From Streptomyces sp. NBC_01750 (GTDB lineage: Bacteria; Actinomycetota; Actinomycetes; Streptomycetales; Streptomycetaceae), in contig NZ_CP109137.1 in NCBI RefSeq assembly GCF_035918095.1, positions 8,558,001 through 8,622,000 of the forward strand: a DNA stretch of 64,000 nucleotides, in the 5' to 3' direction. This document shows positions 8,077-16,720 of the stretch, in pieces. A program made the translations under genes and the position numbers. The notes beneath the pieces are model-generated. The model was not told where the DNA came from. It made no database searches and saw only the letters and a list, made by a program, of their open reading frames with translations. The first letter of the stretch is position 1. Each line of letters begins with the position of its first letter.

Positions 8077-9683
8077 CCCTCCACCACCTCCAGCCGATCC
8101 CGCCCGCCCATCAGCAAGCGGATCGCGATGAATTCCATGGGCGCGGCCGGAGCCACCTCCACCTGGCAGACCACCTGCCCGAGCGCCGCCTGCTCCGGAG
8201 GGTTCAGCCCTTCGTCGCACCGCACCCGGAAGGCCTCCGCGGGCCGGTCCCCGGCCAGCGCGCCCGCCTCGAACAGGCCGAGCAGTACTTCGGTCAGCCC
8301 CTGGACGAGCAGCAGCCGCAGACCGGGTGTGTCGGGCTCGAACAGCAGCGGCCCGGCCACCTCGCGAGCCGCCCGCACCAGACGGTGGACGAGCCTGCGG
8401 TGGGCGATGAACCAACCGTCGCCCACGCCCTGGGCCTGTGGTTGCGGCACCGCCGTACGACCGCCCCACACGAGCGGGCCTCTGCCGGGCGGGCAGCGCA
8501 GCAGATTGGCGCCCGATCCGTAGACCGCCACTTCCTGATCGGGGCGCAGTACGTGGGCGAGGTCGACGACGCCCTCGAGCGAGGCGTTGGCCGGGGTCGC
8601 GAACACGCCTCGCTCGCGGTCCAGCCGCGCTGCCACTCCGGCGACATGGCCGGAGGCGGGCACCGTACGCAGCGCCGGGAGCGTGGTGGCCAGCGGGTCG
8701 GGCACCCGCAGTGGTGGCCAGTGCACAGCGCACGCCTGCAGGCCCGGTATGTCGTGACGCAGGCGCAGTGCGTCCATCCAGCCGGTGGCCTGTCGGCCGG
8801 CCGCGGCGGGGTCGGAGGTTCCGGCGCCCGTGAGAGGCGGGTCGAGCAGTGCCAGCCGGTCGAGCGCGTCCGCGCACCCCTCGACCAGCAGATCGGCCAG
8901 CTCTTCCCGGCGGGTCTCCCCGACCCCGCAGCGGTCCAGGTCGGGCAGCGCCAGCAGGGCGGGTTCCGGTAGTTCCACCATGGCCCGTACCGCGTCGGCG
9001 TAGGCGTCGGCGAGGGTCCCGCTGTCATCGGGGCTGCCGGGAGAGGGAGCGCCTCCGGTGAGGGTGGCCGTATGCGTTCCCGCGTGTGCGGCCGGTGGGC
9101 CGGCGGGTGCGGGACCGTCGGGGACCAGCCGGATGAGCCGGGAGGCAGCTGCCACGGCGTCGGGGAGATCGGTTGGGCGCAGCCAGCCGAAGGACTCGGG
9201 GGACTCGTCGGGTGCCTCGACCCGCACCAGCACCTGGGGGTGCCCGGCGGATCCGGTTAGACGATGACGGACCGTCACCCGGGTGCCGTCGGCCCGGCCG
9301 CCCGGGGACGCGGCATCGATCCGGCAGCCCGCCGCGGGCGCGAAGGGTGAGGGCGCCCCGGCCGGCCAGGCGGCCGTGGCGGCGGTCGCGCCCGCCGGCT
9401 CCGTCCGCAGTACCCACAGCGCGCTGCCGCCGTTGGCGAAGAATCCGCGCACCGCATAGGGCAGATCGAGTGCTGCGTCCAGGCCGCCGAAGGCCGCGGT
9501 GTAGGCCGCCCAGTCCGTGACGCGGACCGGGGTGGCCACCGGGCCGCGCCGGGTGCGCCCCGCGAAGCAGGCCACATCGGTGCGCAACGGCTGGACGGGA
9601 TCGGCCGCCGCGGCTGCCGTCGCGATCAGTCCCGGCAGCAACGGCTCGGCGGGCAGGGGCGGTTCGAGGGCGGATGCGGACAC
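8073..9683 (-). CDS. CIS sheath protein 2
   Basis: 536 residues, contractile sheath family. GTG at 9683 (VSASALEPPLPAEPLLPG) is the first start. The N-terminal half holds FAGRTRRGPVATPVRVTDW and FFANGGSALWVLRTEP, the 'FF-NGG-LYVVR' motif of tail sheath proteins. The C-terminal half holds LDRERGVFATPANASLEGV, FIAHRRLVHRLVRAAREVAG and FRVRCDEGLNPPEQAALG, which match the sheath C-terminal domain that makes the contractile mesh. It is shorter and more divergent than sheath 1. Gene order sheath 1, tube 1, sheath 2, tube 2 suggests an ancient tandem duplication of a sheath-tube pair. Confidence 0.86.
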   Translation of the reverse strand: MSASALEPPLPAEPLLPGLIATAAAAADPVQPLRTDVACFAGRTRRGPVATPVRVTDWAAYTAAFGGLDAALDLPYAVRGFFANGGSALWVLRTEPAGATAATAAWPAGAPSPFAPAAGCRIDAASPGGRADGTRVTVRHRLTGSAGHPQVLVRVEAPDESPESFGWLRPTDLPDAVAAASRLIRLVPDGPAPAGPPAAHAGTHTATLTGGAPSPGSPDDSGTLADAYADAVRAMVELPEPALLALPDLDRCGVGETRREELADLLVEGCADALDRLALLDPPLTGAGTSDPAAAGRQATGWMDALRLRHDIPGLQACAVHWPPLRVPDPLATTLPALRTVPASGHVAGVAARLDRERGVFATPANASLEGVVDLAHVLRPDQEVAVYGSGANLLRCPPGRGPLVWGGRTAVPQPQAQGVGDGWFIAHRRLVHRLVRAAREVAGPLLFEPDTPGLRLLLVQGLTEVLLGLFEAGALAGDRPAEAFRVRCDEGLNPPEQAALGQVVCQVEVAPAAPMEFIAIRLLMGGRDRLEVVEG

Positions 9684-9696
9684 GGCTGTCTCCCGG

Positions 9697-10152
9697 TCAG
9701 ACGTCGATCTGGAGGTCTTCGACGCAGAGTTCGAGCGTCTCCATCGCGATCTCGTTCTTGGTCGCGCCGAGCGAGGGGCCGGTGTACTTCACCGGCCAGC
9801 CGCGGTCGAAGTTCCAGCGCATGACCTCCTGGCGGTTCTCGTCGAGGAGGAGGATCGCCCCCGGAGCTCGCTGGGTCTGGCCGTTCATCGACTTCTTGAT
9901 CCAGTTCCAGAACTCCGGATGGCCGGTGATGCCGCGCTTCAGCGTCAGGTTGGAGAATTTCTTGAGGCCGGGGATCTTGCGCACCCGGATGTCCTCGCTG
10001 CCGTTGCGGTAGTCGATCGGCTGGATGTCCACGGTGAGCCCGGAGACCTCCGTGAAGGACGCCTGGACGTCCTGGCCGTTGGCGGCGACACCGGTGACCT
10101 GCACGAGGAAGTTATAGGCGCCGTACGGATCGTCACGCTGAACGGGTGGCAC
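9697..10152 (-). CDS. CIS inner tube protein 1 (gp19-like, Afp1-like)
   Basis: 151 residues, T4-like tail tube family and near the usual length. Starts at GTG 10152 (VPPVQRDDPYGAYNFLVQV), a typical tube N-terminus with 'DPY..YNF.V'. The GYNF-like strand, FTEVSGLTVDIQPIDYRNGS loop, LTLKRGITGHPEFWNWI helix and C-terminal ETLELCVEDLQI are all present. It is the best conserved tube gene in the cluster and therefore the likely bulk tube subunit. It lies 61 bp after the sheath-1 stop, the largest internal gap in the sheath/tube part, which may allow stronger translation of this abundant subunit. Confidence 0.92.
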   Translation of the reverse strand: MPPVQRDDPYGAYNFLVQVTGVAANGQDVQASFTEVSGLTVDIQPIDYRNGSEDIRVRKIPGLKKFSNLTLKRGITGHPEFWNWIKKSMNGQTQRAPGAILLLDENRQEVMRWNFDRGWPVKYTGPSLGATKNEIAMETLELCVEDLQIDV

Positions 10153-10213
10153 AGCCGTCCCCTTTCTTTTGCGGCGGTTGAAGCGTTCTCAGTGGTCGCG
10201 GCGATGTGGCTGT

Positions 10214-12037
10214 TCAGGACGTGTTCGACTCGCGGGTCGCCTGCTGGATCCGCACGACCACGAACTCGGCGGGAAAGACTGGGGCGACGCCGACCTGGCA
10301 GACCAGGCGGCCCTGCGCGAGGTCGTCCTCGGTCATGGTGGACCGGTCGCAGACGACGTAGAAGGCTTCCTCCGGTGTGGTGCCGGCCAGTGCGCCGGCC
10401 CGCCAGACCTCTGTCAGGAAGCTGCTGATGCTCTGCCGGACCGAGGCCCACAGCTGCTCGGCGTTGGGTTCGAAGACGACCCACTGGAGTCCCTCGTCGA
10501 GTGACTCCTCGATGAAGAGGAAGAGCCGGCGGACGTTGACGTACCGCCACCGGGTGTCGTCCGACAGGGTCCGCGCTCCCCACACCCGCTGGCCCAGATT
10601 GGGGAACGCCCGCAGCACGTTGATCCCGACGGGATTGAGGGTGTCCTGCTCGCGCCGGGTGACGTCCGAGGCCAGACCCGCGCCGGGGACGATGCCGCGC
10701 AGCACCGTGTTGGCCGGCGCCTTGTGGACTCCCCGCTCCACGTCCGTACGGGCGTAGACGCCGATCATGTGCCCCGACGGGGGCGCCTTCGCGGTGCCGG
10801 CGCCCGCCGGATTCGGCACCTGGAGCCAGGGGTAGTACAGGGCGGCCCGGTCGGTGGACAGCGGCTCACGAAAGTCCCTGATGGCCTCGAGGTCGGCCGC
10901 GGGAGGTCCGTCGAACACGGCGAACCGGTCACCGAGGATCTCGCAGTGCGTGTTGAGGCCGTCGAGGACGGTCGGATCCCAGACGCCGGGCACGGCGCAG
11001 ATCGCCACCTCGTCGATGTCCTCGAGGGCCTGGATGCCCGTGCGGTTACCGCTGCCTCCGTCCACGCCGATGTAGTCGGCGGGCGTGAGACCTCCCGCGC
11101 CGCCGGCGCCCCCGGCCAGATCGAGCGCGGCGAGCGGCCGGCCCGGGTCGGTCCTGGAGACACCGCTGCTCAGGAACGGCAGCGGATCGGCGCCGATGGT
11201 GAGCGAGAGGAGTGCGTCCGGGTCCGCGCCGACGGCCGTGGCGAGTGTCGCCAGATCGGCGGCCGGCGGGTTGAGCGCCGACGGGACCGTCCGGGTCTGC
11301 CGCGGGACGCCGGGCGGCGCGTCGACGATCTCCAGCCGGAAGCCGGCCAGGACGAGGGTGTCGCCCTCGACGGCCGCGGCCGCGGGCGGGCGGTCCAGGG
11401 TGAGCGTGATATTGACGCCGTCGGGGGCGTGACTCACGACCGTGTGCAGACTGGGCTGCTGGGTACGGTCCGCGGGAACGAGGAGAACCGTGCTGTCGGT
11501 ATCGATCGCGCCCAGACCGGCGATCGTCACGGTGGCCGGGGGATCGCCCGCGGGTGGCGCGGCGGGCGCCACCACGGCAAAGGTGGCGGACCGCGCGAGC
11601 CGCAGGACGGCATGCAGGGCGTTGCCGCCCTCGCCCGCCTGCACAGCCTCCGCGGCGAGAACCGGCACCGGCGGGGTGGCCTGGTCCACAAGAGTCGCGG
11701 AGGCCTTGGTGCTGCCGACGGCCGGGGGCACGATCCGCTTGACGTAGAGCCGTTGGCCGCCGTTGTCGAAGAATCCCTTCACCGCCAGCGGCAGCAGCCA
11801 CCACCGGATGCCGTTCGCGTCGGCGGCGGCGACGTCGGCGTCGCCCGGTCGGGGCAGGAAGCCGCCGAAGAGCCGGTGGAAGTCCAACAGGCTGGTCACC
11901 AGCTTGGGTTTGCCCGAATCCGGCCCTCGGGCGGTCACCCCGACCATGCCGGCGGTGCTGGTGGCCACCCCGGTGATGGGCCGCGGGCCGGTGGAGATCT
12001 CCTCGACAAAGACGCCTGGGCTGAGGTATTCGGGCAT
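10214..12037 (-). CDS. CIS contractile sheath protein 1
   Basis: 607 residues, phage tail sheath family. ATG at 12037 opens MPEYLSPGVFVEEISTGPRP, the classic sheath N-terminus. Further blocks: FFDNGGQRLYVKRI near residue 100, VERGVHKAPANTVLRGIV, DDTRWRYVNVRRLFLFIEES and FQVGVAPVFPAEF-like C-terminus. Together these cover the N-terminal strand exchange arm and the C-terminal domain needed for contraction. In Streptomyces CIS the homologous sheath is cytoplasmic and linked with stress-induced cell death (established for S. coelicolor and S. venezuelae); that role here is inference. The longer upstream open frame to 12643 overlaps the previous gene and is rejected. Confidence 0.94.
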   Translation of the reverse strand: MPEYLSPGVFVEEISTGPRPITGVATSTAGMVGVTARGPDSGKPKLVTSLLDFHRLFGGFLPRPGDADVAAADANGIRWWLLPLAVKGFFDNGGQRLYVKRIVPPAVGSTKASATLVDQATPPVPVLAAEAVQAGEGGNALHAVLRLARSATFAVVAPAAPPAGDPPATVTIAGLGAIDTDSTVLLVPADRTQQPSLHTVVSHAPDGVNITLTLDRPPAAAAVEGDTLVLAGFRLEIVDAPPGVPRQTRTVPSALNPPAADLATLATAVGADPDALLSLTIGADPLPFLSSGVSRTDPGRPLAALDLAGGAGGAGGLTPADYIGVDGGSGNRTGIQALEDIDEVAICAVPGVWDPTVLDGLNTHCEILGDRFAVFDGPPAADLEAIRDFREPLSTDRAALYYPWLQVPNPAGAGTAKAPPSGHMIGVYARTDVERGVHKAPANTVLRGIVPGAGLASDVTRREQDTLNPVGINVLRAFPNLGQRVWGARTLSDDTRWRYVNVRRLFLFIEESLDEGLQWVVFEPNAEQLWASVRQSISSFLTEVWRAGALAGTTPEEAFYVVCDRSTMTEDDLAQGRLVCQVGVAPVFPAEFVVVRIQQATRESNTS

Positions 12038-12051
12038 CGGGGCTTCCTCCG

Positions 12052-12783
12052 CTACGGGATCTCGATGAGCTGCTCGGTACCGCTGATGTCCTGCGCGGTC
12101 AGATGGATCGATGCCTCGGGGCCGCCGGCCTGGCCGGGATCCGCGAGCGCCGTGACGGTGAACCACTCGGCCTCGGGCGCGGCGGGATCCTGTGCGGGCA
12201 GTTGAGGCTTGCTGCCGGGACGCCGCAGCGGCAGCCGGAAGGCGCCGTCCCGTGCCGTCGCGGCGTACTCCGCCCACTCGGCGACCCGCGGCAGAAAGCC
12301 CGCGTCCGCCCGGGCCCGGCCGTTGACCGCCGCTCCGGCCACCGCCGCACCCGTGGGCCCGCCACGCCGTACCCGCCCGCGCAGCAGGCGCGTTCCGGGC
12401 GGGAAGGGATAGGCGGGCAGCGGATACAGCCGTACCCGCGTCACCGCGGGCGCCGCCGACGCCGGAGCGTCGAACTCCACGCCGCCCGGGTGCTCCGCGT
12501 CCAGCAGATACGGCGAGACGAGCCGGATACGCAGGCGCTGTACGCCGCCCGGCGCGGGAGCCGGATGCGCACTCGCCAGGGACGGCAACACGATCGCACC
12601 GCCCGGAGTCGTCACCACCGGCACGTCGTCCTCGGCGGTCCACCGGCCGCCCGCCAGGCGCCGCTCGACCACGGCGGTGACCCGCAGGACGGGCGTACGT
12701 CCGGTGAAGGCGTCCAGCGGCAGCAGGCAGACCGGGCCCGGTGCGATCCGTACGGTGTCCACCGCCGCGCCCCCGGCCGTCAT
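12052..12783 (-). CDS. CIS-associated protein with carboxypeptidase-regulatory-like fold
   Basis: 243 residues. ATG at 12783 overlaps the preceding stop (ATGA, 12780-12783). Sequence is beta-rich: VDTVRIAPGPVCLLPLDAFTG at the start, a middle LRIRLVSPYLLDAEHPGG, and a C-terminal carboxypeptidase-regulatory-like (transthyretin-like) module, RLLRGRVRRGGPTGAAVAGA followed by ARDGAFRLPLRR. No catalytic motif. This type of protein occurs next to the DUF4255 gene in many actinomycete CIS loci, where its role is unknown. Coupled to both neighbours, so it is part of the machine or its assembly. Confidence 0.7.
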   Translation of the reverse strand: MTAGGAAVDTVRIAPGPVCLLPLDAFTGRTPVLRVTAVVERRLAGGRWTAEDDVPVVTTPGGAIVLPSLASAHPAPAPGGVQRLRIRLVSPYLLDAEHPGGVEFDAPASAAPAVTRVRLYPLPAYPFPPGTRLLRGRVRRGGPTGAAVAGAAVNGRARADAGFLPRVAEWAEYAATARDGAFRLPLRRPGSKPQLPAQDPAAPEAEWFTVTALADPGQAGGPEASIHLTAQDISGTEQLIEIP

Positions 12784-13403
12784 GTGCGGACCCCGGCGCG
12801 TTGTCCGACGGCGACGCCGCCGCCCGTGACGGCCGAAGCCGCGGTGATGTCGCGGGAGGCCAGATTGACCACCCGCACTTCGTAGTTGAGGGAGAGGCGG
12901 TACGGCTGCGAGATCGCCCACCACACCTTCGCCCGCTCGTCGAGCGACAGCGGAGCCAGGCGTAGTTTCAGTGACTCCCCGGCCTCGGCCACGCTGTTGC
13001 TCTCCGCGGCCGCCACGAGCAACGGGCCCTGCAGGATGGCGTCGTCGTACAGCGCCCGCATGGCCCTGCCGAGCATCCGCTGCTGGGCATCGGGGGTGCC
13101 GCCGGTCGGGACGAGCAGATAGCGCAGCAACAGCGCCATGTCCGCCCTGCGCCGCTCCTGGCGGACGGCGCCGGTGACCGGGTCCTCCACCACGGTGTGG
13201 CGGGGACCGCGGTTGCGTGCGCTGGGGTCCTCGGCGACCTCGTAGAGGAAGAGCTCGAGACCGAGCCCGGCGTTGCCGCCCTGTTGCTGACCAATGAGGT
13301 CGACGAGACGTACCTGGGCCTGGGAGCCGGACTCGCGCACCGCGTCGGTCAGTACCTTCAGCAGGATGTCGGACACATCGGCGATCACGTCGGGACTGCC
13401 CAC
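12780..13403 (-). CDS. CIS cap protein, DUF4255/Pvc16 N-terminal family (Afp16-like)
   Basis: 207 residues and first gene of the visible CIS operon. GTG at 13403 is chosen because AGGGGG lies 8 bases upstream; the first GTG at 13412 would place that Shine-Dalgarno directly against the start. Family signature: IADVSDILLKVLTDAV at the N-terminus, VNLYLYEV-like LGLELFLYEVAEDPSARN, and ALLLRYLLVPTGGTPDAQQR. DUF4255 proteins such as Afp16/Pvc16 cap the sheath-tube distal end and set length. The C-terminus ends in GGGVAVGQRAGVRT without extra domain. Confidence 0.88.
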   Translation of the reverse strand: MGSPDVIADVSDILLKVLTDAVRESGSQAQVRLVDLIGQQQGGNAGLGLELFLYEVAEDPSARNRGPRHTVVEDPVTGAVRQERRRADMALLLRYLLVPTGGTPDAQQRMLGRAMRALYDDAILQGPLLVAAAESNSVAEAGESLKLRLAPLSLDERAKVWWAISQPYRLSLNYEVRVVNLASRDITAASAVTGGGVAVGQRAGVRT

Positions 13404-13707
13404 TGCGATCACCCCCTGATCGTGCGGATGCGGCACGGATGCTGCCCGACAGGTGTGTGCCGGACCGGCCAACCACCTGCGAGACTAGGGCCGGGTGACA
13501 CCCCGGCTCTTCGGGGAAATCCCTGGTTCCCTCCCTGGATCCGCAGGCGGCGCCGGGCCGGAGGCGGCGGTGCCGGGACACCTGACGGCGCGGGAAGCGA
13601 GGCGGCCCGGTGCCGGGAGATCGCCGCATGGAGGTTCATGACATCCTGTGACGTCACAACTCGCCGGATGGGATCGGCGGACGTCCGGGGGTTTACGGGG
13701 AAGGTCG
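13404..13707 (+). promoter_or_regulatory. Divergent intergenic region between CIS operon and ATP-grasp pair
   Basis: 304 bp without a supported gene between two divergent operons. It must contain the promoter of the CIS operon (minus) and of the ATP-grasp genes (plus). Only the ribosome binding site of the CIS gene (AGGGGG near 13412-13417) and a GGGGAAGG before 13708 can be pointed to. No confident -10/-35 pair or operator was found by eye. Confidence 0.45.
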
Positions 13708-14664
13708 ATGAGGCTCTGCTTCCTGGTGGAGGAGCACTACCGTCATGACGGCATGCCGATTGAGGTGATCCGTCAACTGACGTCCTGGGGGCACCAGGTG
13801 GACGTGCTGCGGCCGGGCGGTTCCCTGCTGTGCATGACCGAGGCGGTGCGCGCGGGCACCCATGACGCCTGGGTTCTCAAGACGGTCTCCGGTGGCCCGG
13901 GGCTCACCTTGCTCGAAGCCGCGGCCGCGGCCGGGATGACGACGGTCAACGACGCGCGGTCGATACGAGGTGTACGGGACAAGGCGCTGGCCGCGGCGAT
14001 CGGTCGCAGCCGTGGTCTTCCGCTGCCGCCGACCTACGCGGCGGCGCGGCCTGAGCTGCTGGCGGAGATACCGGCGTCGGAGTATCCGCTGGTGATCAAG
14101 CCCGCGGACGGCAGCTCGGGACGGGCCGTGCACCGGGTGTCGTCGCCGGATCGGCTCGCCGCGATGGTCCCCGAACTCGCGGGGGAGGGCATGCTCATCG
14201 CCCAGCCGTATGTGACCAACTCGGGCATAGACGTCAAGGTGTACTGCGTCGGCGGTGAGCTGTACGCGACCGAGCGCCGCTCCCCGCTCCATCCCGGCCT
14301 CTCGGTGCGGGAACGCCGCGTGTCCCTGTCGGCCGAGGTGGCCGCGATTGCCGCTCAGGTCGGGGTGGTCTACGGCCTCGACCTGTACGGCGTGGACGTG
14401 CTGCTGGGTCCGGACGGCCCTGTGGTGGTGGATGTGAACGACTTTCCCAGCTTCCGTCAGGTCCCGGACGCTGCGGGCCGGGTGGCACGAGCCGTGCTCG
14501 AGCTGGCCCGCGCCGGCCAGGCGTCCGGCGCGGCCGTGCTGCCCTCCGCCCGTCCGCCGGAGCAGCACGGCGGGGTCCGCGGGCCGTCGTTGACACCCCG
14601 CCCTCACCCTGCGCAGGTCCCGACTCCTGTGCAGATTCCTGCGGCGGCGGGGGAGAGCATATGA
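13708..14664 (+). CDS. ATP-grasp ligase 1 (RimK-like)
   Basis: 318 residues. ATG at 13708 follows GGGGAAGG. ATP-grasp architecture: N-terminal pre-ATP domain (MRLCFLVEEHYRHDGMPIEV), GVRDKALAAAIGRSRGLPLP with the usual 'DK' before the ATP domain, YPLVIKPADGSSGRAVHRV as the ATP-binding lysine strand and Gly-rich loop, and VVVDVNDFPSFRQVP as the Mg-binding Asp/Asn pair. The family couples a carboxylate to an amine via acyl phosphate; substrates include peptides, glutamate tails and lysine biosynthesis carriers. The disordered 50-residue C-terminus is Pro-rich. It overlaps a second ATP-grasp gene, so the two act together. Substrate unknown. Confidence 0.85.
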   Translation: MRLCFLVEEHYRHDGMPIEVIRQLTSWGHQVDVLRPGGSLLCMTEAVRAGTHDAWVLKTVSGGPGLTLLEAAAAAGMTTVNDARSIRGVRDKALAAAIGRSRGLPLPPTYAAARPELLAEIPASEYPLVIKPADGSSGRAVHRVSSPDRLAAMVPELAGEGMLIAQPYVTNSGIDVKVYCVGGELYATERRSPLHPGLSVRERRVSLSAEVAAIAAQVGVVYGLDLYGVDVLLGPDGPVVVDVNDFPSFRQVPDAAGRVARAVLELARAGQASGAAVLPSARPPEQHGGVRGPSLTPRPHPAQVPTPVQIPAAAGESI

Positions 14665-15497
14665 GGATTGGCCTGATCACACCCGAGCCCGGCCATCCGC
14701 TGCTGGCCGCCACCGCCGCCCTCCTCGTCCCCGAGCACCAAGTGCAGACGCTGGACCCGAGAACGGTCGGGGAGGTCCCCGAGCCACTTGCCGACGTCTA
14801 CCTGCTGAAGTCACGTACGCCACGTGCCCTGGCCCTCGCTCGCGACCTGGAGCAGCTCGGCGCGCCAGTGGTGAACTCGGCCGCGGCGACCGCGTTGTGC
14901 CAGGACCGTACGGCGATGGCGGAGCTGACCCGGCGGGCCGGCCTCCCGTTCGCGAGCACCCGCACCTTCACCACGCTCGCTCAACTGGCGTCCGGCCCAC
15001 GGCTCCCCGGCCCGGTGGTGGTCAAGAGCCGCCACAGCCGAAGGCACGACCTGGTGGCCCGTCTCGACAACGACACACAACTTCGAGAGCTCGCCGCCGC
15101 ATGGCCACAGGAGCCGGTCGTGGTGCAGGAGTTCGCACCGAACAGCGGCTGGGACCACAAACTGTGGGCGATCGGAGACCAGCTCTTCGCCGCCTTGCGC
15201 CGGTCCGAGCTCTCGCCCGGAGGGAGCGGCCCCACACTGTCGCTCACTCCCGACAACCTGCCGCGTGGCTGGCCCGCCTTGGTGCGCCGGGTCGGCGAGG
15301 TCTTCGAACTCGACGTCTACGGTGTGGACATCATCGACACGGGCGACGGCGCCCCGCTGATCGTGGACATCAACGCCTTCCCCGGCATCCGGGGTCAGTC
15401 CGGCGCTCCGGAGGCCCTTGCGGCACTGACCCTGTCCAGAACCAACCGGTCATCAACTGCCGGCACGCGGCGGGTGACCGGGGCACGGGGCTCGTAG
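14661..15497 (+). CDS. ATP-grasp ligase 2 (RimK-like)
   Basis: 278 residues, starting at ATG 14661 inside the stop of the first ligase (ATGA). N-terminus MRIGLITPEPGHPLLAATAA, then NSAAATALCQDRTAMAELTR (pre-ATP 'D+T..' element), PGPVVVKSRHSRRHDLVARL as the ATP-binding lysine strand, QEFAPNSGWDHKLWAIGDQL, and LIVDINAFPGIRGQ as the catalytic metal-binding end. It is a diverged partner of the upstream gene. Paired ATP-grasp ligases occur in graspetide and amino-group-carrier pathways, but no precursor peptide or carrier gene is visible here, so no pathway is claimed. Confidence 0.83.
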   Translation: MRIGLITPEPGHPLLAATAALLVPEHQVQTLDPRTVGEVPEPLADVYLLKSRTPRALALARDLEQLGAPVVNSAAATALCQDRTAMAELTRRAGLPFASTRTFTTLAQLASGPRLPGPVVVKSRHSRRHDLVARLDNDTQLRELAAAWPQEPVVVQEFAPNSGWDHKLWAIGDQLFAALRRSELSPGGSGPTLSLTPDNLPRGWPALVRRVGEVFELDVYGVDIIDTGDGAPLIVDINAFPGIRGQSGAPEALAALTLSRTNRSSTAGTRRVTGARGS

Positions 15498-15536
15498 GGC
15501 AGGCCGACGCTTCATGACCGATGGGAGGGGCAGGCC

Positions 15537-16181
15537 TCAGTCGACGACTCTCTGCCACGCCGTCGTGCCGAGCAGTCCCGAGTCGCCGATGTCGAGTCCA
15601 CCCTCCGGCTGCACAGTCTGCCGGTCGACCCCGGCGGCCGGGGCGATCTCCACGTACACGCCACTCCCGCGCCGTGTCGCCGTGTCGACGGCCGAGTAGC
15701 GCCAGACGAACACGCTGCGCGCGGACTCCCCGGGCGTCAACGTCACGGGGTGCGGTCCCGGGTCGTCGAGCTGTGTGATCGGTTCCGGTCCCTTGAGCAC
15801 CGTTACGTCCATGCGCTCGTGGTCCACGTCCCGCACCCGAACATCGGGGTAGCCGTTCAGCCGGTGGTCGCGCTTACCGCAGTTGGTGAGGGTCACGGGC
15901 ATGGCGCGGAGTCCCATGGCGGCATTCACTGTGCCGGTCGACACGAGCACACCCGTGTCCGGGCAGCCTTGAGCGTCCACGGAAGAGGGCGGCTCGGCAT
16001 CACCCGGCGGAAGCGTCCGCGCAGCGGTCGACGGACCGGTGCCCGGTGGCCGGGGCGACTCCTGTGCTCCGGTCCGCGCCGGATTCGACTCACGATCGAG
16101 TTCGGCCGAGAGCCCGCACCCGGTGGTCAGGAAGGCCACCGCCGCCAGGATCAGCGCGTGCCTGAAAGGTATGACGGTCAT
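15537..16181 (-). CDS. DUF4232 lipoprotein
   Basis: 214 residues. ATG at 16181 gives a short signal peptide with lipobox: RHALILAAVAFLTTGCGLSA, cleavage before the Cys. A 50-residue Pro/Ser/Thr-rich linker follows, then a DUF4232 domain (VSTGTVNAAMGLRAMPVTLT with the conserved 'TNCG' step, LNGYPDVRVRD, and VTLTPGESARSVFVW). Exported and membrane anchored; function of the family is unknown. It converges on the ATP-grasp operon with a 39-bp gap. Another DUF4232 lipoprotein lies at 19142, on the opposite strand, and is only distantly similar. Confidence 0.82.
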   Translation of the reverse strand: MTVIPFRHALILAAVAFLTTGCGLSAELDRESNPARTGAQESPRPPGTGPSTAARTLPPGDAEPPSSVDAQGCPDTGVLVSTGTVNAAMGLRAMPVTLTNCGKRDHRLNGYPDVRVRDVDHERMDVTVLKGPEPITQLDDPGPHPVTLTPGESARSVFVWRYSAVDTATRRGSGVYVEIAPAAGVDRQTVQPEGGLDIGDSGLLGTTAWQRVVD

Positions 16182-16720
16182 GCCGAGATCATCACACGCG
16201 GCCTCGTACGCCCCGGCCATGATCCGCCGTGCCATCGGCGGGGTGCCCCGGCCGGCAACGACGGGATCCGGAGGGCCGGTTCGTCGCTCCCCTCGTGACC
16301 GGCAAGCGCTGAAGCGGACCTGGTCCATCCTTTGTCGGGGACAAAAAATCCGGTGCCCTGGACCGTCCTCGCTTACTACACTCGCCACACGCGCCGCCAC
16401 AACATCACAGCGCGCGCATCGACAAGTGAGGGGAGCCCGACCGTGCGTTACCGCACCGCTGTCGTCGTTCCCCGTTCACGGTACGACGTGATCCTGATGT
16501 CTACCTGCGCCCGGTGCCGGCCGCGCGGCCGCCACTGGACGTCCGAGACGAACACCTGATCCCTGCCTGCCCGTGAGCCGACTGGTCGGCGTACATGCCG
16601 ATGTGGTCGCGCCGCATCACGGGGTGATGCCGGGTCAGGGAATTCTGCCGGCCTGACCCCAGGCCGTTTCGTCCGGGAATCGCGCTGCCTGTTCTCGATC
16701 ACCCTGAAAGGCCTTGGGCC
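16182..16720 (+). other. Intergenic region upstream of EF-G paralogue, with an inverted repeat
   Basis: 539 bp between divergent genes. The only clear structure is the perfect inverted repeat TTTGTC-GGG-GACAAA at 16331-16345 followed by three more A bases; it could be an operator or a weak leftward terminator. No ORF in it shows coding features. Promoters for the lipoprotein (minus) and for the EF-G gene (plus) should lie here but could not be fixed. Confidence 0.4.

Noticed and set aside
10724..12205. 493-codon plus-strand open frame opposite sheath 1
   Set aside because: Antisense of a firmly identified sheath gene.
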